Source: Paludibacteraceae bacterium
Lineage (GTDB): Bacteria > Bacteroidota > Bacteroidia > Bacteroidales > Paludibacteraceae
NCBI GenBank assembly: GCA_024689005.1
Contig: JAILDU010000043.1
Span: 1-64,000 of the forward strand
DNA: 64,000 nucleotides
Reading direction: 5' to 3'
This document shows positions 1 through 11,900 of the stretch, in pieces (the first letter of the stretch is position 1; every line of letters begins with the position of its first letter). The notes under the pieces were generated by a model that did no database searches, had not been told where the DNA came from, and worked only from the letters and a program-made list of their open reading frames with translations. Position numbers and translations under genes: made by a program.

Positions 1-2844
1 CTGATAGCATATCGTGATATTACTTTGGATATCGGAAAATATGATATTGCGTACGATTGGAAAGGAACAGGTAATGCTGGTCAGGGTTACCTTAAGGTTG
101 TTTATGCCAATCGCCCGACAAATAGTATTAAGTGTGTAGGAAATAGTGTGGTTCCTACATGGGTGAACTCTAAGATTTCGTCAGTCAAGTTGACGGGAAA
201 CCTCGATAGCCTAAATAACGGCGAATCTTGGCGGCATGTACAGGCTCGTATTAGTATCGAGAATCAGGGACATGCCAACAAAGAGACAACGCGTCTGTTC
301 TTTGTGTGGGTAAATACCAGTGCAAACAAGAATGATAGTCTTACCTCTATTGCTATTGACAATTTCCAACTGGGGAAGGCATCTGCTACCGACTACCCAA
401 CTAATCTTCATGTAACTACAACGCTCAATAATACAATGGTTACTTGGGAAGGCTCGGCTGATAGCTACGAGGTAATGTACCGTCCGAAGAATGCGAGCGA
501 TTTTTCTGTTGTTCCGGCAAATGGTAACACGGTGACGCTTACCGATGTGGATTATGGTGCATATGAGTTCTGGATATGTAGTGTCAATGGTGCAGACAAA
601 ACTGTTTACTCGGTTTTCCCTACGGTATACCTCTATGAGACAGATTGCTTTGACGCACTCAATATGTATAACGCTCGTTATCTGTATGGAGATTGGCCGG
701 GAGGAAATAAAGAAATCAAAGGCGAAGACAAGGTAGATTTTGGCCCCAAGGATATTCGCAGTCGCCACACCACCCACTTTGATAGAGATGAGGTCGATAC
801 AAGAACATTAAAGATGAGAGGACGTGATACTATAGAATATCTAAAAACCGTGCCCGATGGTGAGTTTGGCTCTGTGCGGTTGGGCAACTGGGCAACGGGT
901 AGCCAGTACGAATCTATTTCCTATGATTATACTGTGGAATCCAATTCTTCTGCGATAATGTTGCTTCATTATGCAATGGTGTTGGAGAACCCGGATCACA
1001 TAGCAGATGATCAGCCACGCTTCACATTGGATGTAACCACTCCGGATGGCAAATCAATAGACACCAAATGCGCTCAGGTGAATTTTCATGCACCGACTTC
1101 AACAGAACAACAGAATCCGGAGATAAAGGCATTATGGCATACTTCGGATCAAGGTTATAATTGGCAGGAATGGAAGACCATAGGAATCAATTTGGTAGAT
1201 TATATCGGAGAAACGTTGACAATCACCTTTACTTCGTATGATTGTGATCAAGGGGGTCACTTTGGCTACGCCTATTTTATGCTCAATTGTTCGCGCAATG
1301 ATGTGGATGGAATTCCTTGGGGTGAAGGTTCTTCCACACAGTCTTTTACTGTCCCCTCCGGATTTAATTACGCATGGTTCAATCGGGAAGATACCGCGTA
1401 TAAGGAAGTTATTGATAATACAGACACCAATGTTTATCCGTATATAGCAGGGGGTGGCCGCTATTTGTATGTACATGAGTCGGACACCAATACCTACCTA
1501 TGTCATGCTACATATCCTTCCAATCCGGATTGCGGATTTTGGTATGATGCCAGCGCCAAACCGCACAATCCGAAGGCAGAATTGGCATGGGAATGGACAC
1601 CGGAAAATTGTACGAACAGCTTTGTGCTTCGCAATCTTTGCCACGTTATGCTTACCAATCAGCTGACCGGCGAATTGGAGCATCGTTATGACAAGCAATT
1701 GGATGAATGCTATTTGATTTTAGAGGATGGCACCGAGCAGGCTATCGGCTATGATGAACAAGGACTATTTATACCGATGCCGGACGAGGGCGGAACGTTG
1801 CGTTACGGTATTCGCACCGGCATCTATATCAATGGTCAACTCCTTGCGGATACGGCATGGTATGATATTGAGGTTCCTGCCGTAGGTCCGTTGGAGACTC
1901 ATCTCTACGATACCATTTGCCGTGGTGAATCAATCACCTTCCCGATAGATTCCGGAACCGAGTATTCCGATAGCGGCACTTATACAGACTCGCTCAAGAG
2001 TGTGATTACCGGGTGCGATAGTACTGTGCTGATGCATCTCTTGGTTCATGAGCCTATCTATGCGGAGATATATGATACGATTTGTTTTGGTGGTAGTTAT
2101 GTGTTTAATGGACGCACACTCACTACTTCCACCCAACAAACAATGGTCCTGCATAATGCAAGTTTAGTGACCGGCTGCGATAGCATAGTGACCCTGAATC
2201 TTACGGTAGCACCTCGTCCTCGTCTGCAACTGGCCGACAAACATCTCTGTGGAGACCAACAGTTGGTAGTGCTGACGCAGCATAGTGATTACGCGGATAG
2301 CATCCGAGTTGTTGTGACCGGTGCTTTGGACACGGTTGCTTCCTTCAATCGTGAGCCGGATGCAGAAACGCGTATTCCAATCTCCAATCAAGAGGTCGGA
2401 GAACGCAAAGCGGTAGTCTATACGTACATGCCTTGGTGTGACCAACAATTTACGGATACGTTGACCTTTGACGTTAGTTTGTCCGCCAGTGTGGTAGAGG
2501 CACGTTTCAACAATGTGCTTGCCTTTCTCAATGCAGATTACAACGGAGGATTGGAGTTCAGTGCTTTCCAATGGTATGCCAACGGAGAACTGATTCCGGG
2601 CGCAACCGGTTCGTGGTATCATGAGACAACGATGGATCCCAACAAAGAGTTTATGGTGGATGTGACGATGGCGGATGGTTCGCACGTATGGACATGCCCG
2701 TTCTCTTTCGGAAGTCTGTCATGGACACAAGGAACGGAAGATGTACATACATCACCTATTTCACATAAGATTTTACGTGATGGCCGCTTGATTATTTTGA
2801 GTAACGGCCATGAGTATAATGCACAAGGACAATTATTACGATGA
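1..2844 (+). CDS. Large secreted surface protein, 5' end cut by window
   Basis: The reading frame is open from base 1. The in-window TTG at 25 is not a credible start, because residues before it (LIAYRDITLD) align with an internal part of the next gene (MIAWRELTLE), so roughly 90 N-terminal residues lie outside. What remains is the end of a jelly-roll module, a fibronectin-like module (about 385-640), the conserved central domain shared with three paralogues here (about 733-1383), two 'DTIC..G ... GCDS' modules (about 1905-2205), the penultimate 'NNVLAFLNADYNGG ... FQWY' module (about 2500-2712), and a short tail ending YNAQGQLLR. No catalytic motif is visible. The family resembles secreted adhesin-like proteins of Bacteroidales, probably exported by T9SS (inference). 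The gene overlaps the next by 4 nt (ATGA), so they are likely co-transcribed. Confidence 0.85.
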   Translation: MIAYRDITLDIGKYDIAYDWKGTGNAGQGYLKVVYANRPTNSIKCVGNSVVPTWVNSKISSVKLTGNLDSLNNGESWRHVQARISIENQGHANKETTRLFFVWVNTSANKNDSLTSIAIDNFQLGKASATDYPTNLHVTTTLNNTMVTWEGSADSYEVMYRPKNASDFSVVPANGNTVTLTDVDYGAYEFWICSVNGADKTVYSVFPTVYLYETDCFDALNMYNARYLYGDWPGGNKEIKGEDKVDFGPKDIRSRHTTHFDRDEVDTRTLKMRGRDTIEYLKTVPDGEFGSVRLGNWATGSQYESISYDYTVESNSSAIMLLHYAMVLENPDHIADDQPRFTLDVTTPDGKSIDTKCAQVNFHAPTSTEQQNPEIKALWHTSDQGYNWQEWKTIGINLVDYIGETLTITFTSYDCDQGGHFGYAYFMLNCSRNDVDGIPWGEGSSTQSFTVPSGFNYAWFNREDTAYKEVIDNTDTNVYPYIAGGGRYLYVHESDTNTYLCHATYPSNPDCGFWYDASAKPHNPKAELAWEWTPENCTNSFVLRNLCHVMLTNQLTGELEHRYDKQLDECYLILEDGTEQAIGYDEQGLFIPMPDEGGTLRYGIRTGIYINGQLLADTAWYDIEVPAVGPLETHLYDTICRGESITFPIDSGTEYSDSGTYTDSLKSVITGCDSTVLMHLLVHEPIYAEIYDTICFGGSYVFNGRTLTTSTQQTMVLHNASLVTGCDSIVTLNLTVAPRPRLQLADKHLCGDQQLVVLTQHSDYADSIRVVVTGALDTVASFNREPDAETRIPISNQEVGERKAVVYTYMPWCDQQFTDTLTFDVSLSASVVEARFNNVLAFLNADYNGGLEFSAFQWYANGELIPGATGSWYHETTMDPNKEFMVDVTMADGSHVWTCPFSFGSLSWTQGTEDVHTSPISHKILRDGRLIILSNGHEYNAQGQLLR

Positions 2845-5800
2845 AACGGAAATTATTCATATTGTTATCTGTATGTGTGACGATTGCTGCCATGGCGCAA
2901 TTGCCACATAGTTATTCGTGTGATTTCGAGGATGCTGCGGAGAATGCACGATGGAATCTCAATACACCCAAGAATGAAAACTATACTTGGGTTAATACAT
3001 GGACAATAGGTAGTGGAGTCTCGTCATTGGGAGCGCAGTCGTTGTATATATCAGCCGATGGCGGTACCACTGCAGGATACAAACTATCCGATTCACGCAC
3101 AATGATAGCATGGCGTGAGTTGACATTGGAGGCAGGAACGTACGACTTGTCCTTTGACTGGATGTGTGGAGGTGATTCGACGCGCGCAGCACTTCTTGTT
3201 GCTTGGGTGCCGGAAGATAAGTTCGACGATATGTTTTGCCTATTGTCTTCCAAGTATCGTGACAAAGAATGGGTAGCAGAGAATTTGCTTAAATTTACCG
3301 ATGGAAGCGTGATGCTGAACGGAGGATCTGTGTGGACTCATGCATCGGTAGAGGGTGTTGTGTCCAACGGTCGACCACATCGTTTGGTATATTTGTTCGT
3401 TTATGATAAAACCGCACAATTGGTACAACCCGGTCCGTGTGTGGACAATATAGGCTTGGCGCGCAATAATTGTGGTAAACCGACGGATTTAACAGTGTCC
3501 ACTATGGGGCAAACCACACGATTCACATGGCAGTCTGCTGCCGAGTCGTTTAATCTTCGATACTATCGGATGGGTGAGAATGAAGCTACGGAGATTCGTG
3601 ATGTTAGAAGCAAATCATATTCAACGGTGCTTTCTCACGGAGTGTACAATGTCCAGATTCAAGTTGTTTGTCAAGGAGATACCAGCGTGTGGTATGATTT
3701 TCCGGTGGTCTTTATTTATGACGCACGTTGCGTTAGGTATCTTAATCTGACAGATGACAATTGTTTTTATTCCGAAGAGACCGCAGATAATTGGCAGATG
3801 AATGATACGTTACTGCGGGTTGGGCAAAAGAAAGACTATGGTTTCACCTCCATGTGGAGCCGCCATACGATCCATTATAATCCGGAAGAATATGATGCGC
3901 GTACCAACGGAAGTGTTGATTCTGAGGGTAATCCGGTGGCTCCGCTGAAGACTGTGCCGGATGGCGAACTGGCGTCAGTTCGTGTTGGCAGTTGGGAGAA
4001 AACTGCCCGTGTGGCACGAATCGTCTATGATTTTACGGTAGATGCCAAGGATGCAGGAGTGCTGATGCTCAAGTATGCGTTGGTGTTAGAATCGTCAGGT
4101 CACAAAGAAGAACAACGACCGCGTTTTACAATCAATATCGTAGATGCAGAAACGGGTGCAGAACTAAGCGAATGCACGACCGTAGACTTGTCTTCTAAAA
4201 CCAATGGAGACGGATGGAATCGTGTGCCGGATGGTACTGATACCGGAACACGTGATGTGTGTTGGCGTGATTGGACTACGCTTGGACTCAACCTGGCCGA
4301 TTATGACGGCAGGCATGTCAAGGTCGTACTGACCGCAATGGGATGTACAGCTGAGATACATTATGGTTATGCTTATTTCATACTGAATTGCATATCCGGC
4401 AATATAGAGGGAATCCAGTGTGGAAATACGCCGACTAACGAATTTATTGCGCCGGAAGGTTTTGATTATCGCTGGTACAAACTATCTGCACCAAGTGAGA
4501 CGCTGAGTCGCAATCGAATATATCCTGTAGATTATCGTGATACGGAAGATTACGCAGTGGACGTGATGTATAAATCCAACAAGAAGGATTGCAAATTTAC
4601 TCTCTACGCAAATGCCATACCGCGTTTCCCGATACCGGAGGCAACTTATACATTGGAACAACGTGATTGCGGTAATTATATTCGATTCCGCAACATGAGT
4701 CACATCCGTACGCGCAATTGGCTTACCGGTGAGACTATTGATACGAAGAAACGTCCTGATGCTATGGTCTGGGATTTTGGAGGTCTTATGCCCGATTCTC
4801 TGATGCGCGACTCTATTCCGTGGAATCCGGCGTTCCGCTTGCCGGATGAGGAGGCAGACTACCACTTCACATTACGCGCCATGGTGGGCCTGTGTGACAG
4901 TACGCAGGATTTCTATATCCATGTACCCCATGTCGGTAAGGATTCGGTGGTAGAGTCTGTGCAACGTTGTGTTGGTGACTTATATGAACACAACGGACGT
5001 TATTATTCCGGCGATACCGTTATAGTGGATGAATCCCACAACCTCGCCGGTTGCGATAGTACGCACGTGATTAACCTTCGTTTTGTAGATGCAATACGTG
5101 ATACGGTGAACGCAGTAATACCTGAGGGTGAGAATTATTTGTTTGGCGAGGAGCAACTGACGATAGGAGGAGAATATACCTCCACCTTTATGAGTGCATC
5201 CGGTTGCGATAGTATAGTGACGCTTTATCTGCGTGTAGTTGTTCCGCTAGAGGTAGAGCTGACGGGCTTGGAGAATCCGTGCCCCGAAGATGCTTCTTTC
5301 CTTATTTATACATGTGCGCGCAAGGGAGTATATAATTATTATGCACTTCGTTTCAGCGATGAGGCATTTGCAGAAGGATGGTTGCCGCAGTCGGATTCTA
5401 TCTACCGTCTATGTGATACTGTAGAAGTGTCATTGCCGGCGAATGTCAAGCCGGGATATTATCCGTTCACCATACGTTTTGATAGCAAGGAGAATGGTTC
5501 ATACGAACTGACAGGCGAGGTGATGGTGCACTACTCGGCTACGCTGATCCAGCAACGTTGGGACGACGTATTGGGTATCCTGAATGCAGATTACAACGGA
5601 GGCTATGATTTTGTCTCTTTCCAATGGTTGCACAACGGCAAGGAAATAGAGGGTGCCACCGGATCGTATTTATACAAAGCCGACAAACTGCAAGCCGGCG
5701 ATGAGTATGCCGTACTGCTGACAACGTCTGCCGGCGGTCGTGCTATTCCAACCTGTGCATATATAGTGCCCGCTACTCAACAATCTGCTCCCGCTGTATC

Positions 5801-5885
5801 AACGCAAAAACAATTGCAGAACGGCAGATTGTATATCATAGTGGAGGGCCGTACCTACAATGCCCAAGGCTATTGGGTAAAATAA
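2841..5885 (+). CDS. Large secreted multidomain surface protein (paralogue)
   Basis: This 1,014-residue protein has a clear signal peptide (about residues 1-19, cut after AAMA). A jelly-roll module beginning 'YSCDFE' (about 25-205) and a fibronectin-like module (about 207-295) follow. The central conserved domain (about 330-550) contains SRHTIH, TVPDGELASVR, WRDWTTLG and HYGYAYF. Two 'GCDS' modules (about 705-800) come next, then the 'RWDDVLGILNADYNGG' Ig-like module (about 902-975). The last 30 residues contain GRLYIIVEGRTYNAQG and then stop. Residue identity with the preceding gene is high across the whole length, so this is a tandem duplication. It overlaps the upstream gene by 4 nt. No enzymatic motif is seen, and a role as a surface adhesin or structural protein is inference. 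Confidence 0.87.
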   Translation: MKRKLFILLSVCVTIAAMAQLPHSYSCDFEDAAENARWNLNTPKNENYTWVNTWTIGSGVSSLGAQSLYISADGGTTAGYKLSDSRTMIAWRELTLEAGTYDLSFDWMCGGDSTRAALLVAWVPEDKFDDMFCLLSSKYRDKEWVAENLLKFTDGSVMLNGGSVWTHASVEGVVSNGRPHRLVYLFVYDKTAQLVQPGPCVDNIGLARNNCGKPTDLTVSTMGQTTRFTWQSAAESFNLRYYRMGENEATEIRDVRSKSYSTVLSHGVYNVQIQVVCQGDTSVWYDFPVVFIYDARCVRYLNLTDDNCFYSEETADNWQMNDTLLRVGQKKDYGFTSMWSRHTIHYNPEEYDARTNGSVDSEGNPVAPLKTVPDGELASVRVGSWEKTARVARIVYDFTVDAKDAGVLMLKYALVLESSGHKEEQRPRFTINIVDAETGAELSECTTVDLSSKTNGDGWNRVPDGTDTGTRDVCWRDWTTLGLNLADYDGRHVKVVLTAMGCTAEIHYGYAYFILNCISGNIEGIQCGNTPTNEFIAPEGFDYRWYKLSAPSETLSRNRIYPVDYRDTEDYAVDVMYKSNKKDCKFTLYANAIPRFPIPEATYTLEQRDCGNYIRFRNMSHIRTRNWLTGETIDTKKRPDAMVWDFGGLMPDSLMRDSIPWNPAFRLPDEEADYHFTLRAMVGLCDSTQDFYIHVPHVGKDSVVESVQRCVGDLYEHNGRYYSGDTVIVDESHNLAGCDSTHVINLRFVDAIRDTVNAVIPEGENYLFGEEQLTIGGEYTSTFMSASGCDSIVTLYLRVVVPLEVELTGLENPCPEDASFLIYTCARKGVYNYYALRFSDEAFAEGWLPQSDSIYRLCDTVEVSLPANVKPGYYPFTIRFDSKENGSYELTGEVMVHYSATLIQQRWDDVLGILNADYNGGYDFVSFQWLHNGKEIEGATGSYLYKADKLQAGDEYAVLLTTSAGGRAIPTCAYIVPATQQSAPAVSTQKQLQNGRLYIIVEGRTYNAQGYWVK

Positions 5886-5940
5886 TACGGAAAGAATATC
5901 AGAAAAAACATATTTATTAATCAGAAAAACAGAAACGCTT

Positions 5941-8900
5941 ATGAGACGAATTTTTACACGTAGTCTGTTTATGATGCTCATGATCCTGGGCGCAGCAACA
6001 GTCTGGGCACAAAAGTCTGTGCTTGACGAGAATTTCGCCAACGGCAAACCGGCTGATTGGACTACAGCCGGCAGTTACTGGAAATTCCAGAACGCTAACG
6101 CTTTGTTTGAGGCGTTGGTACAAGATGGTGTGGATACCTTGTTCGCACCTGTAGTCAGCCTGGATGAGTTGACCAACCATCCGTCAGTGGCTATCACCTA
6201 CAGCAACGTTGCCAATGCGGACAAGAAAAACACGCTGAAGGTGCTTTATCGTGAGTCAGAAGCAAACACTTGGTCTGAATTGCAGACTTTCGCTGATGCT
6301 ACGGACGGTCAGGTAGATTGGAAGGGTCAGTTGCCTGATGGCTTGAGCAATGTGCAGATAGCACTTGCCGGAGCTTATCTCGGTGGTGCAGAGACACGTG
6401 TTTATCGTCTCAGTATTGAGAATAAAACGGAGGCTGCAATTGCTCCAAGTGGCCTGCGATATGAAGACCTGACTACGAGTAGTATTACTCTTTGGTGGGA
6501 ACCATGTACCAGCAATATGTTCATACAATATAACATCAAGGTGAGCACTACGGCTTTGACCGATATGTCTGCTGAGGCTGATGTATTGGATCGAGTAGGT
6601 TGGCAATATACTGACGAATGGTATGAATTGGCGGGGCTGAATCCAAATACGCAATACTATGCATATGTACAATACGATTGCGGAGACGGCGATGTGTCGC
6701 CTTGGGCAGAGTTGGTGTTCTCTACACCATGTATCAGTATTAATGCACCATTTGCAGAGAATTTTGAGGGAGAACTATCTTCTTGTTTTACTATTATCAA
6801 AGAGGGAAGTGCAGCAAATGTATCTACCGAATATGCACATAATAGCACAAAGGCATTTAAATCCAATTCAGTAAAAGGAAAGAATAATTACCTCATATTA
6901 CCGGAGTTCAAAGGAGATCTTAAAAATTATCAAGTTGCCTTTATGGCAGCAGCGGTTGATGGGGGAAATACCTATGCTCGTTCTGTTACAATTGGTGTTT
7001 GTTCAGATGCTACAGCGGAAACTTTCACGTCTATAAAGACGCTGGATTTGCCGAGAGGACGCCAATGGGAAAGTATTGTTGTGTCTCTAAAGGGTTATGC
7101 CGGTTCAGGCAAGTATGTTGCCTTCAAACTCGGAAATGCCGATAAGGAGAATCGCATCTTTGTTGATGACATCAAGATTGAGAGAGCTTCAGAATGCCCG
7201 AAACCAATGTTTGCTGAAGTAATGGAAATTAATCCGAATTCTGCGAAATTGAAATGGGTAGAAACGGGTAATGCTACCGAGTGGAATCTCGTTGTGTCCC
7301 AAAGGCCTTTGACCGATCCGGAGGATATAGAACTGGATGCAGTTAAGGGTGAATTTGCAGGAGCAATATCCTCAAATCCATATGTCATCAGCAATCTGCA
7401 AGCAAACACAACGTATTATGCATATTTGCAGGCAGGTTGCGGATCAAGTGGTTGGACCAATGCAATTGAATTTAAAACAGCCAGGGCTGTGACTTATCCG
7501 TATCATGAGTCATTTGATCGTATGGATCCGGCAAGTTATACTAATGATATAAATGCCATTCCGCTTGGTTGGGTAGTGGATGACCGTTGTATAGAATTGG
7601 GGACGAATTACGACAAGCAGTACACGAGTGAAATATATCGTCCGTTTGTATCTACAAGCCAAAATCACGATGCTTCTAATTATGTCAATGCGTCCCTTTT
7701 GTTACGTGGAGCTTCCTCTAATGGGTATATGTCAATAGCCATGCTCCCGGCTATGCCAAAAGATGTAAACCAAATGATGGTTACATTTTGGGCGAAAGCA
7801 ACGAATGGTAATCATGAGTTGAGAATAGGAGTAGCGAATACGCAGACTAATGATTTGGTACCTGGGCAGCAATTGGGAGCAAATATCACAAATGTGGGCT
7901 CATTGATAATTAAGAAAGATGAGTGGGTAAGGTATAGAATGAGTCTGAAAGACTATATTGGTACTGGGCGTTATATAGTATTCTCAGTAGGAACGGTTAG
8001 TGGAACTCCGAGCATCTATATTGATGATATTGAGATAGATGATATCCCGGACTGTAGTCAAGTCACGCAATTGACGACTATTGCGTTAGGAACCAACTCT
8101 GTCAAAGCAACTTGGGTAGATGGTACCGGTGCGACCAGTTGGAAGGTTAAAGTGTCCTCTACTGAAATTAACCCGGAGGAGGCGGATGGTGATATAGCCA
8201 ACGCTACGGTTGACAGCAAAGAATATACTGCTACGGGGTTGTCTATGGGGAAAACATATTACATATATGTCAGCCCATCGTGTGAAGATATGTGGCAGAG
8301 TGCGACTGTTACTACTTTGGTAGGAATGAATGTGCCATATTATAATGATTTCACCGATGAAACCACCGGTTCCGGCAAAGGAGCACCTAAATTTTGGACT
8401 CTTGGTAATGCCGGAGGTACAACAAGTGCATCTTATATCCCATATGTTAATACAACCGCATGGACGGCAACAACAGGGCACACAATTCCTTCTGAGATAG
8501 TGAAAAATAGTTTGTATTTCTATGCGTATAAAAATAATAATGCCAATGCTTATATTCCATATGCTATTATGCCGGAACTGTTAAACGCAGATGTAAAGGA
8601 TTTGTCAATCAGTTTCTACGGATGGACAAGCTCTTCATTGACCAATAGCCATACATTGCGAATAGGCGTGCTGACCAACCCGACGGACATGGCAACATTA
8701 ACAGAAGTGACCTCTGTTACATTGGAAGAACAAAAAGTAGCCCAGAAATATATAGTGGACATGTCTTCTTATACCGGTAGCGGGAAATACATTGTTTTCT
8801 ATATCAATGAAGGGAATAAAGCAGGTTATTTCTATTTGGACAATCTGGAGGTTTCCTTAACAGGAGGTCCTGTGCGCGTTAGCGATGTAGCAGTATTAGA

Positions 8901-11900
8901 ATCGTCTATTACGCGTACCGGAGCAACTGCTACTTGGACAGAAAAAGGAACTGCAACCAAGTGGAATGTGCGTGTATTTGACTCCGAGCAAGAAGATCCA
9001 TCTGTAGGAACACCTGCTTTCTCTGCTATGGTTGAGAATATATCTAGCATTGATATCTCAGGACTCAGCTCTGGCACAACGTATTATGTGTATGTACAGA
9101 GTATTGTGGGTTCGCAAGGAAGTGCATGGAATGGTTCTTCATTCTTCACACTTTGCGATCCATTCCCTGTGCCGTTTGTGGAGGATTGGGAAAGTTACGG
9201 AAGCGGTGCTGGCAAACTGAGCGGATGCTATAAAGATACTGCTACAGTCAAGGTAGGAACTTATGCAGCCCCCAACGCAACGGAAAAGACTGGCAATGTA
9301 ATCCAACTGAATCCGTCATCTGCAGGTCAAGTGGCTATGTTGGTATTCCCGGAAATGAACCAACCGATAAATACCCTGCAATTGACCATGAAGGCCAGTC
9401 CTTTTTCCTCTTCGTATATCGGTGCAAGATCACACACAGATATAGGCGTATGGGATGGAACTAACTTTGAGAAAGTTGCTGAATATGAATTTAATCTAAG
9501 CGACCAAAAAGCATGGGATGAATGTTATGTGGATTTTAGTTCATATGTCGGCTCAGGCACACGAATAGCACTTCGTGCAGCATATGCAACAGCCAATAAT
9601 TCTATCAATATTTGTTTTGACAATATCCGTATAGAGCAAATTCCGTTGTGCAAGAAAATTACATCTGTGGAAATCTCAGATATAGATTCCACCAGTGCAG
9701 CGATTAGTTGGGCTAAGGCTGGAAATGAAGAAGCTTGGAATCTTAAAGTGAGCACCACTAAATTGGATAATCCTGGTGATGCAACGGCAGACATTTTTGA
9801 AGGCAAGCTCACGGAAATGTCCAAAGCATTGACAGGATTGGTTGGAAACACTACGTATTATGTATATGTCCAGGCCGTAGATGATGCTTTGGGGTGTGAA
9901 GGTGCATGGAGTAATCCAAAAGAGTTTACTACCAATTGCCAATTAAAGACAATACCGTATATTGAAGACTTTGAGAGTTATAATACCGGATCCGGAAATC
10001 TGCCTGGATGCTCGTTCATTTGTGGACAAGATGCTAATCACTCATATGTTAGTACGGGTGCTATTAGTCATACAAATAAGACTAAAATGCTCTATCTGCG
10101 TCAAGTTACCAAAGAGCATAATAACTACTTTGTATTCCCGGAGCTTGTCATAGATTCCGTCAAACATTTGCAAATGAGTATGCAGGTGTCCACGGGTGCT
10201 ACCGGCAGTACGTCCACATATTTCTATAAGGTTGGAGTTATGACGGACCCGAATGATCCCGGAACCTTTGTAGAAATGTTTACCGATTCTATAGTTGGAT
10301 CGCCTAATCCATATGATCGCGTATACAAGTTTGATAAGTATGCAGGTGATGAGAGCGGTTTACACTATGGTAAATACATAGCATTGCAAGCGGTAGAGTA
10401 TAGAAGCAGCACGGGTTCTTTGTTTGCAGGTAGTGTCTATATTGACAATGTGTCAATTGATTATATAGAGACTTGTCCTGCTCCGTATGATCTAGTAGCT
10501 GATTCGGTAGGTGTTTATGGTGTGAAGTACATTTGGAAGACAGAAGACAAAACTATTGCACATCGTATTCGTCTCTTTACTAAAGCAGATGCAGATCCGG
10601 ACAATGATGCCTACGTTGCAGAGCAGATTCTCAGTGATTCTGTCGCTATATTCGAAAGATTGAACTCTAACTCTGTATATTATGCATATGTACGCAAGGA
10701 ATGTTCAAGCAATGATTTGAGCAAGTGGTCTAGTTCTGCTTTATGCCATACTAATTGTGCCGAAGTACAATCAATGCCATATGTGGAGACATTTGAAGGA
10801 TGTACCGCTGGTGTTGTACCAAATTGTTGGACGAACATAGGTTCGTATAATGCAACAGTAACAACTACGGCTAAATTGGATGGAGCAAACGGATTGTCAA
10901 TAACATATTCCAAACCTGCATCTCAATCCGGCAAGCCTCATCAATGGGCGGTATTGGTGTCGCCAGCATTGGACGTAAATAGTTTGAAAGATGTATTGCT
11001 GTGTTTTGATGCAAAAGCAAGTACTACCGGAGGAGGAGGCTTACGCATAGATGCTGTATCTGACAACACAACGAATGCGGAAGTTATTCCAATTACCACC
11101 ATCGAAGATTTGTCTAATACATCATGGACAAAGGCATATATCAAGTTGGGTGATTATTACACATCTGCTCAACCATATAAGTACTTACGCTTTACGCCAA
11201 TCGACCCAAGTACATCAGGACGAACAATATATGTGGACAACATAGTATTGACCACGGATATGAGTACCGCGTTCCCGGTAGCATCTTTGCAAGCCCTGAA
11301 AGTTAACGAGCATGAGCTCACATTCTCGTTCGTAGAACAGACTCCGGGAATTGACGCATGGAAAGTAGCATATGTAGGTGCAGGTGAGAACCTTGCTGAT
11401 GCTACCATCATTGATGTAGATACAACAACAGTGACTTTGGCAAATCTGTCATTGGATACAAATTACGATATCTACGTTCGTTCGGAGTCCTCAGATTGGG
11501 TTGGCCCATTGACTATGAGAACCACTAAACAGGTGGCAACCATACCGTATGAGACCGGATTTGAGGATGATGCAGATAATGCATTGTGGAACATATACAA
11601 TGTGCAGACGGTTCAAGGTGCGTTCTGGCCAAACTATTTCATTTTTGGCGATGCTACAGAATGTGGTGCAACCGGAAACAAAGCATTATATGTAACATCT
11701 GATGGTCATTCTTATTCCTATAAATTGAGTTCATCAACTGTATGGGCCACACGTGATATCCATTTTGCAGAGGCCGGTACGTATCGTTTGAAATTCCGTG
11801 TGAAAGCACCCGGAAATGCGAAGGAAGACGAACATGATGAGATGTATATCCGTTTGTTCCCAGCAGGAGCAACATTCCGACTGGGAGCTAATGCTGATGT

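Noticed and set aside
1-2844. First gene as complete, starting at TTG 25
   Set aside because: Alignment with the adjacent paralogue shows that residues before position 25 are part of the same module, so the gene continues to the left of the window.
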